Position numbers and translations under genes: made by a program
Assembly (NCBI RefSeq): GCF_900156375.1
Contig: NZ_FTNK01000005.1
Location: 124,001 to 188,000, forward strand
Direction of reading: 5' to 3'
From: Paenibacillus macquariensis
GTDB lineage: Bacteria > Bacillota > Bacilli > Paenibacillales > Paenibacillaceae
Length of the DNA: 64,000 nucleotides
In this document: piece after piece, positions 38,697 to 48,261 of the stretch
How the letters are laid out: every line of letters starts with the position of its first letter
Position numbering within the stretch: position 1 is the stretch's first letter
The notes under the pieces: model-generated
What the model saw: the letters and a program-made list of their open reading frames with translations, nothing else
What the model was told of the DNA's origin: nothing
Database searches by the model: none

Positions 38697-39695
38697 TTGA
38701 AAAAGTTAATAGTATTACTACTGATTGCGGCGCTGAGCGTAATGACGGCATGTTCGTCCACGAATAAAGCGGACACAGCTGAAACAAATAAGACTAGCAA
38801 TGAAACGAAGGAAGCAAATACAGCGGAAGCTACAAGTAATGTATATAGTCTGGAGAACGATGGTGTTGATCAATCATTATTCACGGAAGCATTGAGTCAA
38901 TTTCCAACGAAGATGCCAGAGCGAATTGTAACAACTTCTGTACCATTAACAGAGATGCTACAATTACTGGGAATTACACCTGTTGGTGTACCAACATCTA
39001 AGAACCCGATTCCTGCGGAATTCGATGCGGTAGAGCGAATTGGTTCACCAATGGCACCGGATCTTGAAGTTGTAACAAAACTTAAACCTGATTTACTTCT
39101 AGGTGCGGAGTCACTTCGGAGCACATTAGATAAAAGTATGGAAGGCATGAAGTTAGATAAAGTTTATCTAAGTACTGATTCATTTGATGATTTAAAGCTT
39201 AGTTTGAAAGTACTAGGTACTTACTTTAAGAAAACAGATGAAATGAATGCAGCACTTTCCAAGATATTGGAAAAGGAAAATGAGTTAGCTAAGTTTTCTG
39301 AAGGTAAGACAGCACCGAGTGTCATGCTTGTTATCGGAACTTCAGATTCTTTCATGGTTATGAGTGAGAAATCTTATCTAGGAAGCCTAGTGAAAAAGGC
39401 AAATGCAGATAACATCGCGACTTCCGTATTGAAAGTGACGGATACTTACTCTCCAATCAATATGGAGAACGTTGTAGCTGCTGATCCAGACATTATACTT
39501 GTGTTGGCTTCTGGCGACCATGGTGCATCCAAAGACATGTTCGAGAAAGAAGTAGCGAAGAATAGTACATGGACTAAGCTCTCTGCTTATAAAAACGATA
39601 AGGTACACATCTTGGATTACAGTGTGTTTGGTGTAACATCGATTCTTAACGCGGAGAGCGCACTGACTGAAATTTCAAAATATTTCTATGAATAG
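38697..39695 (+). CDS. Iron/heme ABC transporter substrate-binding lipoprotein
   Basis: A 332-residue class III binding protein. Lipobox MTAC with Cys19 after a short signal peptide, then a Ser/Thr/Glu-rich linker and the periplasmic-binding fold (PERIVTTSVPLTEMLQLLG, LEVVTKLKPDLLL, DPDIILVL). TTG start with CGGAGGGA. It heads a Fur-controlled operon with FecCD-type permease, ATPase and a HugZ-like protein; that last gene suggests heme rather than a ferric siderophore as the substrate, similar to IsdE. This is inference from context. Confidence 0.88.
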   Translation: MKKLIVLLLIAALSVMTACSSTNKADTAETNKTSNETKEANTAEATSNVYSLENDGVDQSLFTEALSQFPTKMPERIVTTSVPLTEMLQLLGITPVGVPTSKNPIPAEFDAVERIGSPMAPDLEVVTKLKPDLLLGAESLRSTLDKSMEGMKLDKVYLSTDSFDDLKLSLKVLGTYFKKTDEMNAALSKILEKENELAKFSEGKTAPSVMLVIGTSDSFMVMSEKSYLGSLVKKANADNIATSVLKVTDTYSPINMENVVAADPDIILVLASGDHGASKDMFEKEVAKNSTWTKLSAYKNDKVHILDYSVFGVTSILNAESALTEISKYFYE

Positions 39696-39711
39696 ATAGA
39701 GGAGACAGCAA

Positions 39712-40701
39712 GTGATAAATACATCTCGAAGTAGGATCATTGTTACTTTCACGTTAATTTTAGCAATCGTTGCTGGTATAATCGCAATCGGAGTAGGTGG
39801 CGTGTACATACCGATACCAGATATATTAAGTACGCTCTTTAGTTCTTCTTCCGATACGGTAAATTCCACGATCATATGGGATATTCGATTGCCACGTGTA
39901 TTGCTAGCGATGATTATCGGAGCAAATATTGCGATTTCGGGTGCACTCTTGCAAGCTGTAATGGGTAACCCACTTGCTGATCCTGGTTTAACAGGTGTGA
40001 CAAGTGGGGCCGCTGCTTGTGTTCTTGTGATTATGCTTGCTGCACCTGAATATACGCAATTTATCCCGATTGCTGCTTTTGGCGGTGGATTATTTGCTGC
40101 ATCCATTGTATATGCCCTAGCATGGAGACGAAGCGGGATATCACCTGTAACCATCATCTTATCTGGTGTTGCGGTGAATGCTCTCTGTGGCGGATTGATT
40201 GGATTATTGACGATCATGTATAGTGATCGTCTCCCAGCAGCGGTTCAATGGCTGAACGGTAGCCTTGCAGCGAAAGGGAATAATGCCTTGATGATGGTTC
40301 TCCCATATGCGATTGTTGGTTGGATACTCTCATTCTTTGCCATTCGGAAAGCGAATATCATTCGTCTGGGTGATCAAGTCGCATCTAATCTTGGTGAGAA
40401 TGTTAACAGAATTCGTATCCTATTGTCTTTATTAGCGGTATTCTTGGCAGCAATCTCTGTAGCTGCCATTGGAATGATCGGGTTTGTGGGTCTTGTTGTA
40501 CCGCATATGGCTAGATTACTCGTTGGCTCAGACTATAAGTATATGATGCCAATGAGCATGGCATTAGGAGCTCTTGTACTACTGATAGCCGATACAGGAG
40601 GACGCACGTTGTTCTCACCCTTGGATATACCTGCGGGAATTCTAATGGCTGTCATAGGCGCACCTTATTTCCTATACCTGATGAGAAAGAAGGCGTTCTA
40701 A
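39712..40701 (+). CDS. FecCD-type iron/heme ABC transporter permease
   Basis: A 329-residue permease with nine to ten membrane helices, family motifs IWDIRLPRVLLAMIIGANIAISGALLQAVMGNPLADPG (only part quoted by family: RLPRVL and GNPLADPG), and the C-terminal GFVGLVVPHMARLL coupling-loop region. GTG start after GAGGAG. It lies 16 bp after the binding-protein gene and one base before the ATPase gene, clearly one operon. Confidence 0.92.
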   Translation: MINTSRSRIIVTFTLILAIVAGIIAIGVGGVYIPIPDILSTLFSSSSDTVNSTIIWDIRLPRVLLAMIIGANIAISGALLQAVMGNPLADPGLTGVTSGAAACVLVIMLAAPEYTQFIPIAAFGGGLFAASIVYALAWRRSGISPVTIILSGVAVNALCGGLIGLLTIMYSDRLPAAVQWLNGSLAAKGNNALMMVLPYAIVGWILSFFAIRKANIIRLGDQVASNLGENVNRIRILLSLLAVFLAAISVAAIGMIGFVGLVVPHMARLLVGSDYKYMMPMSMALGALVLLIADTGGRTLFSPLDIPAGILMAVIGAPYFLYLMRKKAF

Positions 40702-40702
40702 C

Positions 40703-41482
40703 ATGTTTACTGTCGACTCGATTTCGATTAAGTATGAACAGAAGAACATCATTAACAACTTTTCTTTCACCGCTAAGCAAGGTGAGATCGTGTCGATCAT
40801 TGGACCCAACGGATCTGGGAAATCAACGATACTCAAAGCGGTGTCGCGACTTATCCCGTATCATACAGGTTCTGTCGTACTCGAAGGCACGGATTTGAAA
40901 TCCATGAGCGCTAAACAAGTTGCCCGTAAAATGTGCATGTTAAGTCAGAAGAATCAAGCACCAAGTGATATGACCGTGATCGATCTTGTCTCTTATGGAA
41001 GATATCCACATAAGAAGTGGTTTGAGAGATTAGACAATGAAGATATGGAAATCGTCCATTGGGCGCTTGAGAAGACACATCTTACTGCCTATAAGGATCG
41101 ACCGATCGTATCTTTGTCCGGTGGTGAATCGCAACGTGCATGGATTGCTATGGCGCTTGCTCAGCGTCCTAAAGTGTTGTTGCTTGATGAACCGACAACT
41201 TATCTGGATATATCTCATCAACATGAAGTACTTGAGCTTGTGCGTGAGTTGAATCAGGATATGGGTATGACTGTTGTGATGGTATTGCATGATCTTAATC
41301 AAGCTTCTTGTTATAGCGATAGTGTTGTCGTCGTGCAAGGTGGCGAGAAAGCGATGCATGGCACACCCAATCAAGTCATGACAACGGACATGATCCGCAA
41401 GGTTTATCGGATGGATTCGGAAATTCAATATATTCCGACAGAAAAGAAACCTCGCATTCATTTGTTAAGCACCGTAAAGTAA
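40703..41482 (+). CDS. Iron/heme ABC transporter ATP-binding protein
   Basis: A 259-residue FepC/HmuV-type ATPase. Walker A GPNGSGKST, Q-loop MLSQKNQAPSDMTV, signature LSGGESQRAWIAMALAQ, Walker B VLLLDEPTTYLD and the His switch VLHDLNQAS are intact. It starts right after the permease stop codon. Confidence 0.94.
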   Translation: MFTVDSISIKYEQKNIINNFSFTAKQGEIVSIIGPNGSGKSTILKAVSRLIPYHTGSVVLEGTDLKSMSAKQVARKMCMLSQKNQAPSDMTVIDLVSYGRYPHKKWFERLDNEDMEIVHWALEKTHLTAYKDRPIVSLSGGESQRAWIAMALAQRPKVLLLDEPTTYLDISHQHEVLELVRELNQDMGMTVVMVLHDLNQASCYSDSVVVVQGGEKAMHGTPNQVMTTDMIRKVYRMDSEIQYIPTEKKPRIHLLSTVK

Positions 41483-41524
41483 TTACTATAAATTAACGAA
41501 CCATATATATTGGAGGATCTTTTA

Positions 41525-42028
41525 ATGAAAAAACCAGTTGACTTAGAGAAGAATAAGGAAAATTATCTACAGTTTATTGCGAACCGTAGAAACCTGATTT
41601 TGAGTTTGATAGATGAAGATGGTAAGCCATTTATTAGTTATGCTCCATTCGTTAAGAAAGATGGTAAGCTTTATATCTACATTAGCAAGATTGCAGATCA
41701 TTATAGATATACGGAAAATAATGAATTTGTCGATGTACTTCTTATTGCAGACGAATCTGCAACGAACAACAAATTTGCTACAGAACGTGCACGTTTGAAT
41801 TGTACGTCTAGCAATATCGGTAACGATGGACATGAGGACATCTTCGAATTGTTCAATGCCGATCATGGTTCAAAAATGATGGATTTGTTGCGGGGATTAG
41901 ATTTCTCGCTATTCGAATTAACTCCTGTACAGGGACGTTATGTTGTTGGATTCGGAATGGCATTCGATATCGACGTGGATGCGAATCTATTCAGTCATGT
42001 TGTTATTGATAAGAAGAAAGACGCTTAA
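41525..42028 (+). CDS. HugZ-like heme utilization protein (PNPOx fold)
   Basis: A 167-residue protein of the pyridoxamine-5'-phosphate-oxidase-like split-barrel, HugZ/HutZ branch, whose members bind and break down heme to release iron. The pattern NRRNLILSLIDEDGKPFISYAPFV and KIADHYRYTENNEFVDVLLIAD, then RARLNCTS and PVQGRYVVGFGMAF is typical. GGAGG before the ATG selects this start over TTG 41510. It follows the transporter genes by 43 bp and completes the uptake-and-release logic of the operon. Confidence 0.82.
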   Translation: MKKPVDLEKNKENYLQFIANRRNLILSLIDEDGKPFISYAPFVKKDGKLYIYISKIADHYRYTENNEFVDVLLIADESATNNKFATERARLNCTSSNIGNDGHEDIFELFNADHGSKMMDLLRGLDFSLFELTPVQGRYVVGFGMAFDIDVDANLFSHVVIDKKKDA

Positions 42029-42047
42029 ATAAAGGAGCCTATTTCAT

Positions 42048-42500
42048 ATGACTTTTAATACTGTACTGCCAATATGGCAAGCGATTCAGGAACGATTCCA
42101 CAAGACAGTGAAGGCAGTACCGCAAGAAGATTTGAACCTACAGATCGGCTCCTCATCTATCGAATCATTGATTCGTCATAATGCGGAAGTGGAGTTTATG
42201 TTCGCGGATTGGTTCTTCGGTAAGCCTATGCCTGAGGTACATAATACTGCAAAGAGTGATGCAGTTGAGGGGAATAACGAGTCTATTAACCGATCTGTTG
42301 AGCTGGTTGATCTGTTGGCGGCATCGAATGCGCATTTCATTGAAGCGATGCGGGAGCTTCCTGAGAAGTCATGGCATCAAATTGTTGAATCGCGTATGGG
42401 TCCATCAACACCTCTTGAAGCCGTAGGAAGACTAATGTATCATACAGGAATTCATTCAGGGCAGATTTCAATGATTCAGAAAAACGCTCCTAGAATCTAA
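42048..42500 (+). CDS. DinB family protein
   Basis: A 150-residue four-helix DinB/YfiT-like protein, a family of putative metal-dependent transferases, some using bacillithiol or mycothiol. His residues that could bind metal are in LIRHNAEVEFMF and YHTGIHSGQISMIQ. AAAGGAG lies before the ATG. It starts 19 bp after hugZ-like gene and ends with a terminator, so it belongs to the iron-regulated operon; its role there is unknown. Confidence 0.8.
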   Translation: MTFNTVLPIWQAIQERFHKTVKAVPQEDLNLQIGSSSIESLIRHNAEVEFMFADWFFGKPMPEVHNTAKSDAVEGNNESINRSVELVDLLAASNAHFIEAMRELPEKSWHQIVESRMGPSTPLEAVGRLMYHTGIHSGQISMIQKNAPRI

Positions 42501-42566
42501 GAAGCGCCTCATACTACTGTCTAAAAGTTAGAGTGATGGATCATGTGTTATATATTTCTTAAACAT

Positions 42567-42594
42567 AAACAACGGCAGAAATGCCGTTGTTTTT
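42567..42594 (+). terminator. Terminator of the heme uptake operon
   Basis: AACAACGGCAGAAATGCCGTTGTT stem-loop with T-run; the stem core is shared with the tRNA-Ala terminator. Confidence 0.88.
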
Positions 42595-42739
42595 GCGTTC
42601 GGTGATTCGAACTCAAATAACAATTACATGAGCACCCTTTGTCGAGTATGATTACGGGGAAGGATTATCATCTTAGTCGACAGAGAAGAAGCTATTTGCT
42701 GTATAACTGTAGAGGTAAATAATAAAGGGGATACTAAAG

Positions 42740-43663
42740 ATGCCAGCTAATCGAGAAATACGGTATGTAATCGAAGAATCTATACGATATCTTGAATCTT
42801 ATCCCGATGTGGCTATGGATCGTTGTGAGATCAGCCGTAGAAAATGGGATGGTGCTTGGTGGCATATGGCTACTCTTTATGAAATGGGAGAAGTGAAACA
42901 AATTCCGGAGTCCGCTATTGCCAGAGCGAAATATTTGTTGGAAGCTCAAACATGGCCTGTTTTCGTTATATCCGACAGCGACCACCCTATAAGTGAAACG
43001 GATAAAAGGAAAATGGATTGTTGCCATTGCGAGCTCGCCGTGTACTATATGATATTGATGGCCTATGGCTGTGATTTGGACAAGGAACTGCCTTGGATTC
43101 GTGAATGGTTCTTAAAGCATCAGTTATCTGATGGTGGATTGAACTGCGAACCTGAAGCTTATACTGATTCTAATAAGAGTTCTATCGTTTCAACACTGCC
43201 TCCACTTGAGGCAATTCTTTTGTTTACGAACCGCGACTTCACTGTGCAGGAAGAGGTTTTCTTAGATGAAGGCGCACGTTATTTGATTGAACATCGTCTT
43301 GTATGTTCCAAACAATCTGGACACATCATCGATAAGGATTGGCTGAAACCTTGTTTTCCGAGATTTTTTGAATACGATATCTTACGTGGTATGTCCTACT
43401 TGGCAGAATGGTCTCGGCGCAGGAATAAACCGCTACCGATGGGTCTGCTTAATGAAGGAATGCAACAACTGAATAGCTTCATTGAAGTAGATGGCTTGCG
43501 AATCGGCAGGCAAGTATTCGATCCACAAGGCCCATGGGGCGGGCACACATTCCCTCTGTTAGAAGCCTTATCGAGAAAAGGCGAAGTTTCTCCTTATCTA
43601 ACCAGACAATTAGAAGGTGTACGGGCACAATTGGAGTATACTGTTAATGAATCAATTTACTAA
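42740..43663 (+). CDS. Hypothetical protein with prenyltransferase-like toroid helices
   Basis: A 307-residue soluble protein made of paired helices, with repeat phrases WFLKHQLSDGGLNCEPEAY and FDPQGPWGGHTFPLLEALSRKG that recall the QW/GG repeats of terpene-cyclase/prenyltransferase alpha-alpha toroids. It lacks the DXDD and zinc ligands needed to claim cyclase or transferase activity. It has its own promoter region after a terminator and AAAGGGG ribosome site. Function unknown. Confidence 0.6.
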   Translation: MPANREIRYVIEESIRYLESYPDVAMDRCEISRRKWDGAWWHMATLYEMGEVKQIPESAIARAKYLLEAQTWPVFVISDSDHPISETDKRKMDCCHCELAVYYMILMAYGCDLDKELPWIREWFLKHQLSDGGLNCEPEAYTDSNKSSIVSTLPPLEAILLFTNRDFTVQEEVFLDEGARYLIEHRLVCSKQSGHIIDKDWLKPCFPRFFEYDILRGMSYLAEWSRRRNKPLPMGLLNEGMQQLNSFIEVDGLRIGRQVFDPQGPWGGHTFPLLEALSRKGEVSPYLTRQLEGVRAQLEYTVNESIY

Positions 43664-43743
43664 GGAATAACAAACCACGAGTGATCGATATACTTTATCA
43701 CAACAAACAGGGCAGTATTAAAAGAGAAGAGGAGCTGAATATA

Positions 43744-44148
43744 ATGGTAGATTCTAATCAAAAAATCACTACATTCTTAATGTTCGAGGGTAAAGCGGAA
43801 GAGGCAATGAAATTCTATACCTCTATATTTGAGCAATCTGAGATTATCAACATTCAACATTATGGAGCAAATGAGGCGGGTGTTGAAGGGAGTGTATTGA
43901 AAGCAAGTTTTTCTCTAAAAGGACAAGTGTTCATGTGTATAGATAGCAACGTTAAACATGGCTTTACATTTACCCCTGCAATATCTTTATATGTAACATG
44001 TGATACGGAAGATGAGATCATACAAGCATATGAATTGTTGTCTCAAGATGGAGCAGTATTAATGCCGCTAGCAGCGTATCCTTTTTCAAATAAGTTTGGT
44101 TGGGTTCAAGATAAGTATGGTGTGTCTTGGCAATTAAACCTTGCATAA
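43744..44148 (+). CDS. VOC family protein (PhnB-like)
   Basis: A 134-residue glyoxalase/bleomycin-resistance superfamily protein of the PhnB/YdjN type: KITTFLMFEGKAEEAMKFYTSIF at the start and FGWVQDKYGVSWQLNL at the end. Such proteins have a paired beta-alpha-beta-beta-beta fold; members of this branch often lack clear metal ligands. AGAGGAG before ATG 43744 selects the start over the longer frame. The substrate is unknown. Confidence 0.85.
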   Translation: MVDSNQKITTFLMFEGKAEEAMKFYTSIFEQSEIINIQHYGANEAGVEGSVLKASFSLKGQVFMCIDSNVKHGFTFTPAISLYVTCDTEDEIIQAYELLSQDGAVLMPLAAYPFSNKFGWVQDKYGVSWQLNLA

Positions 44149-44200
44149 ATTCTTGAATCATCTCTTGTGTTGAAGGGGGTTTTAAGAGTAAGGAGGAGAT

Positions 44201-45499
44201 ATGGTGATACGTATTCCGTGTAAAAGTGAAGACTGTTTAGCAACCATTTTGCCAGCCACTGCTGATAAGACAGGTGGCTATTGCATGCCATGTCGTCAGG
44301 AGATAGAGCACCAAGAGAGGCAGCAATATATAAAAGAGAATCGCAAAGATGTGGATTTATATGAGGGGATTGATGATCCGGTTGAAATTCTTAAGATCAT
44401 GCACACCCCTTCCTCATACAATCCATTAATACAATACATTCCCTATGTACTGAACAGGGAGCAGTTATACATATCATTATCAGAGGAAGACACAGACAGA
44501 ATGTTAGTTTATGGCATGAGTCTAATGGATTCTGGTGATGTGGACACAAGCCAGGACATTTTGTTATCTCTGCTTTGTTATAAGAACAAGTCGCTAGCTA
44601 CCTCGATCCAGGGACTTATCTTCCATGACTTATATTATCCGGGGATATTGTTTAAGGATGCTTCTGAGGAGGAGCGGGATCGATTGCTGAATCAGGTGGA
44701 ACATGATAAGGACAGTCGCAATCATCTATTAGTTGCGTTAGCTTGGATTGGAGATGAGCAGGTAGTAAAGCGGTTTTGTGAATGGAGGAAATCCCCCCCG
44801 CAATGGGTGGAGGAGCTCCACATCCGGCCTGAACTATACGCTTATGAAGCAGGCTGGGAGCTTACCCAAAATGGTAATCGTCGTAATCTGTTTCATGAAT
44901 ATAACTATGCTATTGAGAAGATAGAAGCTTGTGATTCAAGAAATGAAGCAATTGAACCTGTAACAATACTGACTCCAAGCTCACATACCTGTCTGTGGTG
45001 TGGAGGGAAGCTGACCACACTGCTAGATCTGAAAGTAGGTCACCCATCGCTTCATTTTTTGTCTATGGCTGGAGAGCGGCTTAAGATAGAGACATGTGTT
45101 ATGTGTAGCTGCTATAGCGTTGTGTTTATGGATGTTGATTCAAGTGGTGAGTCCAAATGGAGTACATATAATCAGAGACCAGATTATTTGCCAGTATTTA
45201 ATATTGATGACTATGATAACCAACATTTATCTGCAAGTAAGTTATTTAGGCTAGCAAGTCAGTCTCGAAACAGCTACCATGCAGCTCACTGGACGTTAGA
45301 GTCAACTGTTTCACAAGTTGGTGGGCATCCAACTTGGATACAGGATGCGGAGTATCCGATATGTCCTTGTTGCTCCAAGTACATGATCTTTATCAGTCAG
45401 TTAGATTGGGGAGAAGTAGTGGAGTATGGAGAGGGGATCTATTATACGTTTATATGTTCGGATTGCAGGATTACAGCTACATCATTCCAGCAATCATAG
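44201..45499 (+). CDS. Hypothetical protein with zinc-ribbon-like cysteine pairs
   Basis: A 432-residue cytosolic protein. Cysteine pairs suggest three metal-binding knuckles: CKSEDC/CMPC near the start, CLWCGG and CVMCSC in the middle, and CPCC with CSDC at the end. The last segment (GGHPTWIQDAEYPICPCC ... FISQLDW) resembles the end of DUF1963-type proteins. The remainder (about 60-230) is helical and HEAT-like. AAGGAGGAG precedes the ATG. No defined function; monocistronic in appearance. Confidence 0.6.
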   Translation: MVIRIPCKSEDCLATILPATADKTGGYCMPCRQEIEHQERQQYIKENRKDVDLYEGIDDPVEILKIMHTPSSYNPLIQYIPYVLNREQLYISLSEEDTDRMLVYGMSLMDSGDVDTSQDILLSLLCYKNKSLATSIQGLIFHDLYYPGILFKDASEEERDRLLNQVEHDKDSRNHLLVALAWIGDEQVVKRFCEWRKSPPQWVEELHIRPELYAYEAGWELTQNGNRRNLFHEYNYAIEKIEACDSRNEAIEPVTILTPSSHTCLWCGGKLTTLLDLKVGHPSLHFLSMAGERLKIETCVMCSCYSVVFMDVDSSGESKWSTYNQRPDYLPVFNIDDYDNQHLSASKLFRLASQSRNSYHAAHWTLESTVSQVGGHPTWIQDAEYPICPCCSKYMIFISQLDWGEVVEYGEGIYYTFICSDCRITATSFQQS

Positions 45500-45588
45500 A
45501 TGGAGTCATTTTCTCATGGTAGATCACAATAAGACATAACGATGATTTAGAGTGATTAATTCGAAATCGAAAACAGTAATGGTTCATC

Positions 45589-45616
45589 TTGTATGAAAGC
45601 GCTTTGCCACTATACT
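45589..45616 (+). promoter_or_regulatory. Promoter with embedded cre-like site (penicillin acylase)
   Basis: TTGTAT (-35, 45589) and TATACT (-10, 45611), 16 bp apart, enclose ATGAAAGCGCTTTG, which matches the cre core TGAAAGCGCTTT. CcpA binding here would block RNA polymerase. Confidence 0.6.
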
Positions 45617-45662
45617 AATGGTTGGCATTTAACAAAACACGTAACATGATGGGGGAATCTGC

Positions 45663-48074
45663 ATGAAATTAGCAACATCAGTGAGTATTCCGCAGATTAC
45701 ACTGCGTAGGAAGAAGCGTTGGCCACGAGTCATAGGGATTATTGGACTCATTATTGTCATTTTAATTGCATGTGCGGGTGGCTATGTATACTGGCTACTG
45801 AATAAAAGTGTACCTGTTATTAAGGGCGAATTAAAGATTAGTGGGTTAGAGAAGGTTGTGAATGTATGGAGGGATGAGTCAGGGGTACCGCATATAGAGG
45901 CACAAAGTGAGCATGATCTTTATTTAGCTCAAGGATACGTGACAGCACAGGATCGTATGTTCCAGATGGACCTGAGCAGAAGGCAGGCATCAGGACAGTT
46001 AAGTGAAGTCGTGGGTGCAAAAGCTATTGACCGTGACAAGTTCTTCCGAACATTTGGGCTGCGACGAGCGGCTGAAGCTTCATTAAGTGCGTATTCTGAG
46101 TCTTCCAAGCAGGTGCTAGAATGGTATGCACAGGGTGTGAATAATTACATAAAACAAGCGAAGGAATCGGGTTCACTACCGATTGAGTTTACAGTTCTAG
46201 GATACGAACCAACGGATTGGGTGCCAGTGGACTCTTTAACGATAGGAAAATACATGGCTTATGATATGGCGAACGGTTGGGAAGGGCAAGCATTCCGCTA
46301 TCAACTTATTCAGCAAGTATCTGCGGAGAAGGCCAAGTCATTATTCCCAACATATCCGAAGAATGGCGCGACGATCATTCAAGCGATAAAGGATAATCCC
46401 ATTGACTTATCGGCATTGGCATCCATTGCAGTAGCTCCTGATCCGTATAATGGAAGTAACAATTGGGTTGTATCTGGAGATAAATCAGCTTCTGGTAAAC
46501 CTATGCTAGCGAATGATCCACATTTAGGATTAGCTACACCGGCCATTTGGTACGAGACGCATCTATCTGCGCCAGAGTTGAATGTCAGTGGTGTTATATT
46601 TGCGGGTGTCCCAGGTATTATACTCGGACACAATGAGAACATAGCTTGGGGTGTTACGAATTTAAATCCTGATGTGCAGGATCTTTATATTGAAAAGAGA
46701 AATCCGAACAACCCTGATCAGTTCGAGTATATGGGCAAGTGGGAAGATGCGAGAGTATACAATGAGGAGATCAAGATCAAGGGTGAGTCGCCAATTTCCT
46801 ATAAAGTCTCGGTCACACGGCATGGGCCTATTATATCTGAATTTGCCAAGGATCAGCAGCAAGACACAGCGCTTTCCATGAGATGGACAGCACTGGATCC
46901 GACGACTGAACTTGAAGCAATTCAAATGTTTGCTAAAGCGCGTAATTGGGATGAATTTAAGAAAAGCCTAGAGTTCTTCAATGCTCCCCCACAAAATTTC
47001 GTGTTTGCTTCCAATGACGGCACGATTGCGTACCGAGCTAACGGCTTAATTCCGATTCGTAAGAAGGGTGATGGATCCGTTCCAGTACCTGGTTGGACAG
47101 ACGAATATGAATGGACAGGATTTATACCTTGGGATGAGCTTCCAACGACAGTGAGTCCACCAGAAGGGTATATCGCAACTGCCAACAATAAAGTAATCAA
47201 TGATAGTTATCCCTACCATATTACTGATAACTGGTCCCAACCCTATCGTGAAGCTCGAATTCAGCAAGTGTTGAGCAATAAAGCTGTGCTGACAACTCAG
47301 GATTTACAGGAATTGCAGTTCGACCATAACAATCTTCAAGCAGAAGAATTCCTCGATGGATTGATCAAACAGGTCAAGGGGAAAACAAACCTTCGGTCCA
47401 TTGATGTGGAAACACTAGAGCTACTGCAGAACTGGAATAAGGTGAATGATGCGGATCAAGCTGCGCCGCTTGCCTATGAACTATGGATGCAACGATTTGA
47501 TGATGTATTGTTCAAACCTGAAATATCTGATGAAATGATGAAGCTCTTTAATAATAAAGCTACCGCTAAGGATGAGATGATTCGTAAGACGCTTAGAGGT
47601 GAGAAGGATCCATGGATTGATGAAAAGGGTGGATTGGAGCAGGTGGCGCTTCAGGCGCTTCAACTTGCAGTTGATCAAGCAATTTCCTTACAAGGGAAAC
47701 AACCTTCTAAATGGCAGTGGGGCAAGTTTCACCAAGTCGAGTTCCCTCATCCTCTAGGTTCTGTTAAACCACTGAATCTGATCTTCAATCCCAAGCCTGT
47801 TCCGATGGGAGGAAGTAAAGTAACTGTCGGCGCAGCAGGGTGGAACAAAGACACCGGAGAAGTGAATCATGGAGCACCTTGGAGAACAGTTATCGACCTA
47901 GCAGATCCATCGAAGTCGTATAATGTGGTTGCTCCGGGTCAATCCGGTAATTTATTGAGCAGCTGGTATAATGATCAGATAGATGATTGGAGTACTGGAC
48001 AATACCATACAACCAGTAGTGTACCGTCCGTCTATCAAGCTGAGGGGAATCAACTGAAGTTAATTCCAGAATAA
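45663..48074 (+). CDS. Penicillin acylase family protein (Ntn hydrolase), membrane-anchored
   Basis: An 803-residue amidase precursor of the penicillin/acyl-homoserine-lactone acylase family. A membrane anchor (about 22-48) follows a basic N-terminus, so the enzyme faces outside. Autocleavage is expected between Gly264 and Ser265 (GSNNWVVSG), leaving Ser as N-terminal nucleophile of the beta chain; the alpha chain has ESGVPHIEAQSEHDLYLAQGYVTAQDRMFQMD. Later motifs are NDPHLGL, WGVTNLNPDVQDLY and GQSGNLLSSWYNDQ. Substrates may be acyl amides or quorum signals; no regulator or partner gene is adjacent. A terminator follows. Confidence 0.92.
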   Translation: MKLATSVSIPQITLRRKKRWPRVIGIIGLIIVILIACAGGYVYWLLNKSVPVIKGELKISGLEKVVNVWRDESGVPHIEAQSEHDLYLAQGYVTAQDRMFQMDLSRRQASGQLSEVVGAKAIDRDKFFRTFGLRRAAEASLSAYSESSKQVLEWYAQGVNNYIKQAKESGSLPIEFTVLGYEPTDWVPVDSLTIGKYMAYDMANGWEGQAFRYQLIQQVSAEKAKSLFPTYPKNGATIIQAIKDNPIDLSALASIAVAPDPYNGSNNWVVSGDKSASGKPMLANDPHLGLATPAIWYETHLSAPELNVSGVIFAGVPGIILGHNENIAWGVTNLNPDVQDLYIEKRNPNNPDQFEYMGKWEDARVYNEEIKIKGESPISYKVSVTRHGPIISEFAKDQQQDTALSMRWTALDPTTELEAIQMFAKARNWDEFKKSLEFFNAPPQNFVFASNDGTIAYRANGLIPIRKKGDGSVPVPGWTDEYEWTGFIPWDELPTTVSPPEGYIATANNKVINDSYPYHITDNWSQPYREARIQQVLSNKAVLTTQDLQELQFDHNNLQAEEFLDGLIKQVKGKTNLRSIDVETLELLQNWNKVNDADQAAPLAYELWMQRFDDVLFKPEISDEMMKLFNNKATAKDEMIRKTLRGEKDPWIDEKGGLEQVALQALQLAVDQAISLQGKQPSKWQWGKFHQVEFPHPLGSVKPLNLIFNPKPVPMGGSKVTVGAAGWNKDTGEVNHGAPWRTVIDLADPSKSYNVVAPGQSGNLLSSWYNDQIDDWSTGQYHTTSSVPSVYQAEGNQLKLIPE

Positions 48075-48085
48075 CGTATAGAATA

Positions 48086-48131
48086 AGCTTCCTAAACCAC
48101 TAGTTAAGTGGGAAAGGGAGCTTCTTTTTTC
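48086..48131 (+). terminator. Terminator after the penicillin acylase gene
   Basis: AAGCTTCC...CCAC pairs with GTGG...AGGGAGCTT in a bulged stem followed by T residues. Confidence 0.75.
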
Positions 48132-48211
48132 GTGGTAAAAGAGCAACGGGAAATAGCCAAATGGCTTTGAGGTAAGTTCGTCTCTTGAACTATGTCTAAG
48201 AATCACGTTAG

Positions 48212-48229
48212 ACATCAGACGTCTGATGT
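48212..48229. promoter_or_regulatory. Perfect 18-bp operator before the GntR gene
   Basis: ACATCAGACGTCTGATGT is fully palindromic and lies 33 bp before the regulator start. Such TCAGACGTCTGA-type sites are typical operators of FadR-subfamily GntR proteins, so autoregulation is likely. Confidence 0.7.
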
Positions 48230-48261
48230 GTTATTATTTTCCACTAAGGAGTTGTAAACGG

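Noticed and set aside
39675..40217. Minus-strand ORF of 180 residues opposite the permease gene
   Set aside because: It is antisense to a clear FecCD permease with codon bias and a ribosome site on the plus strand.
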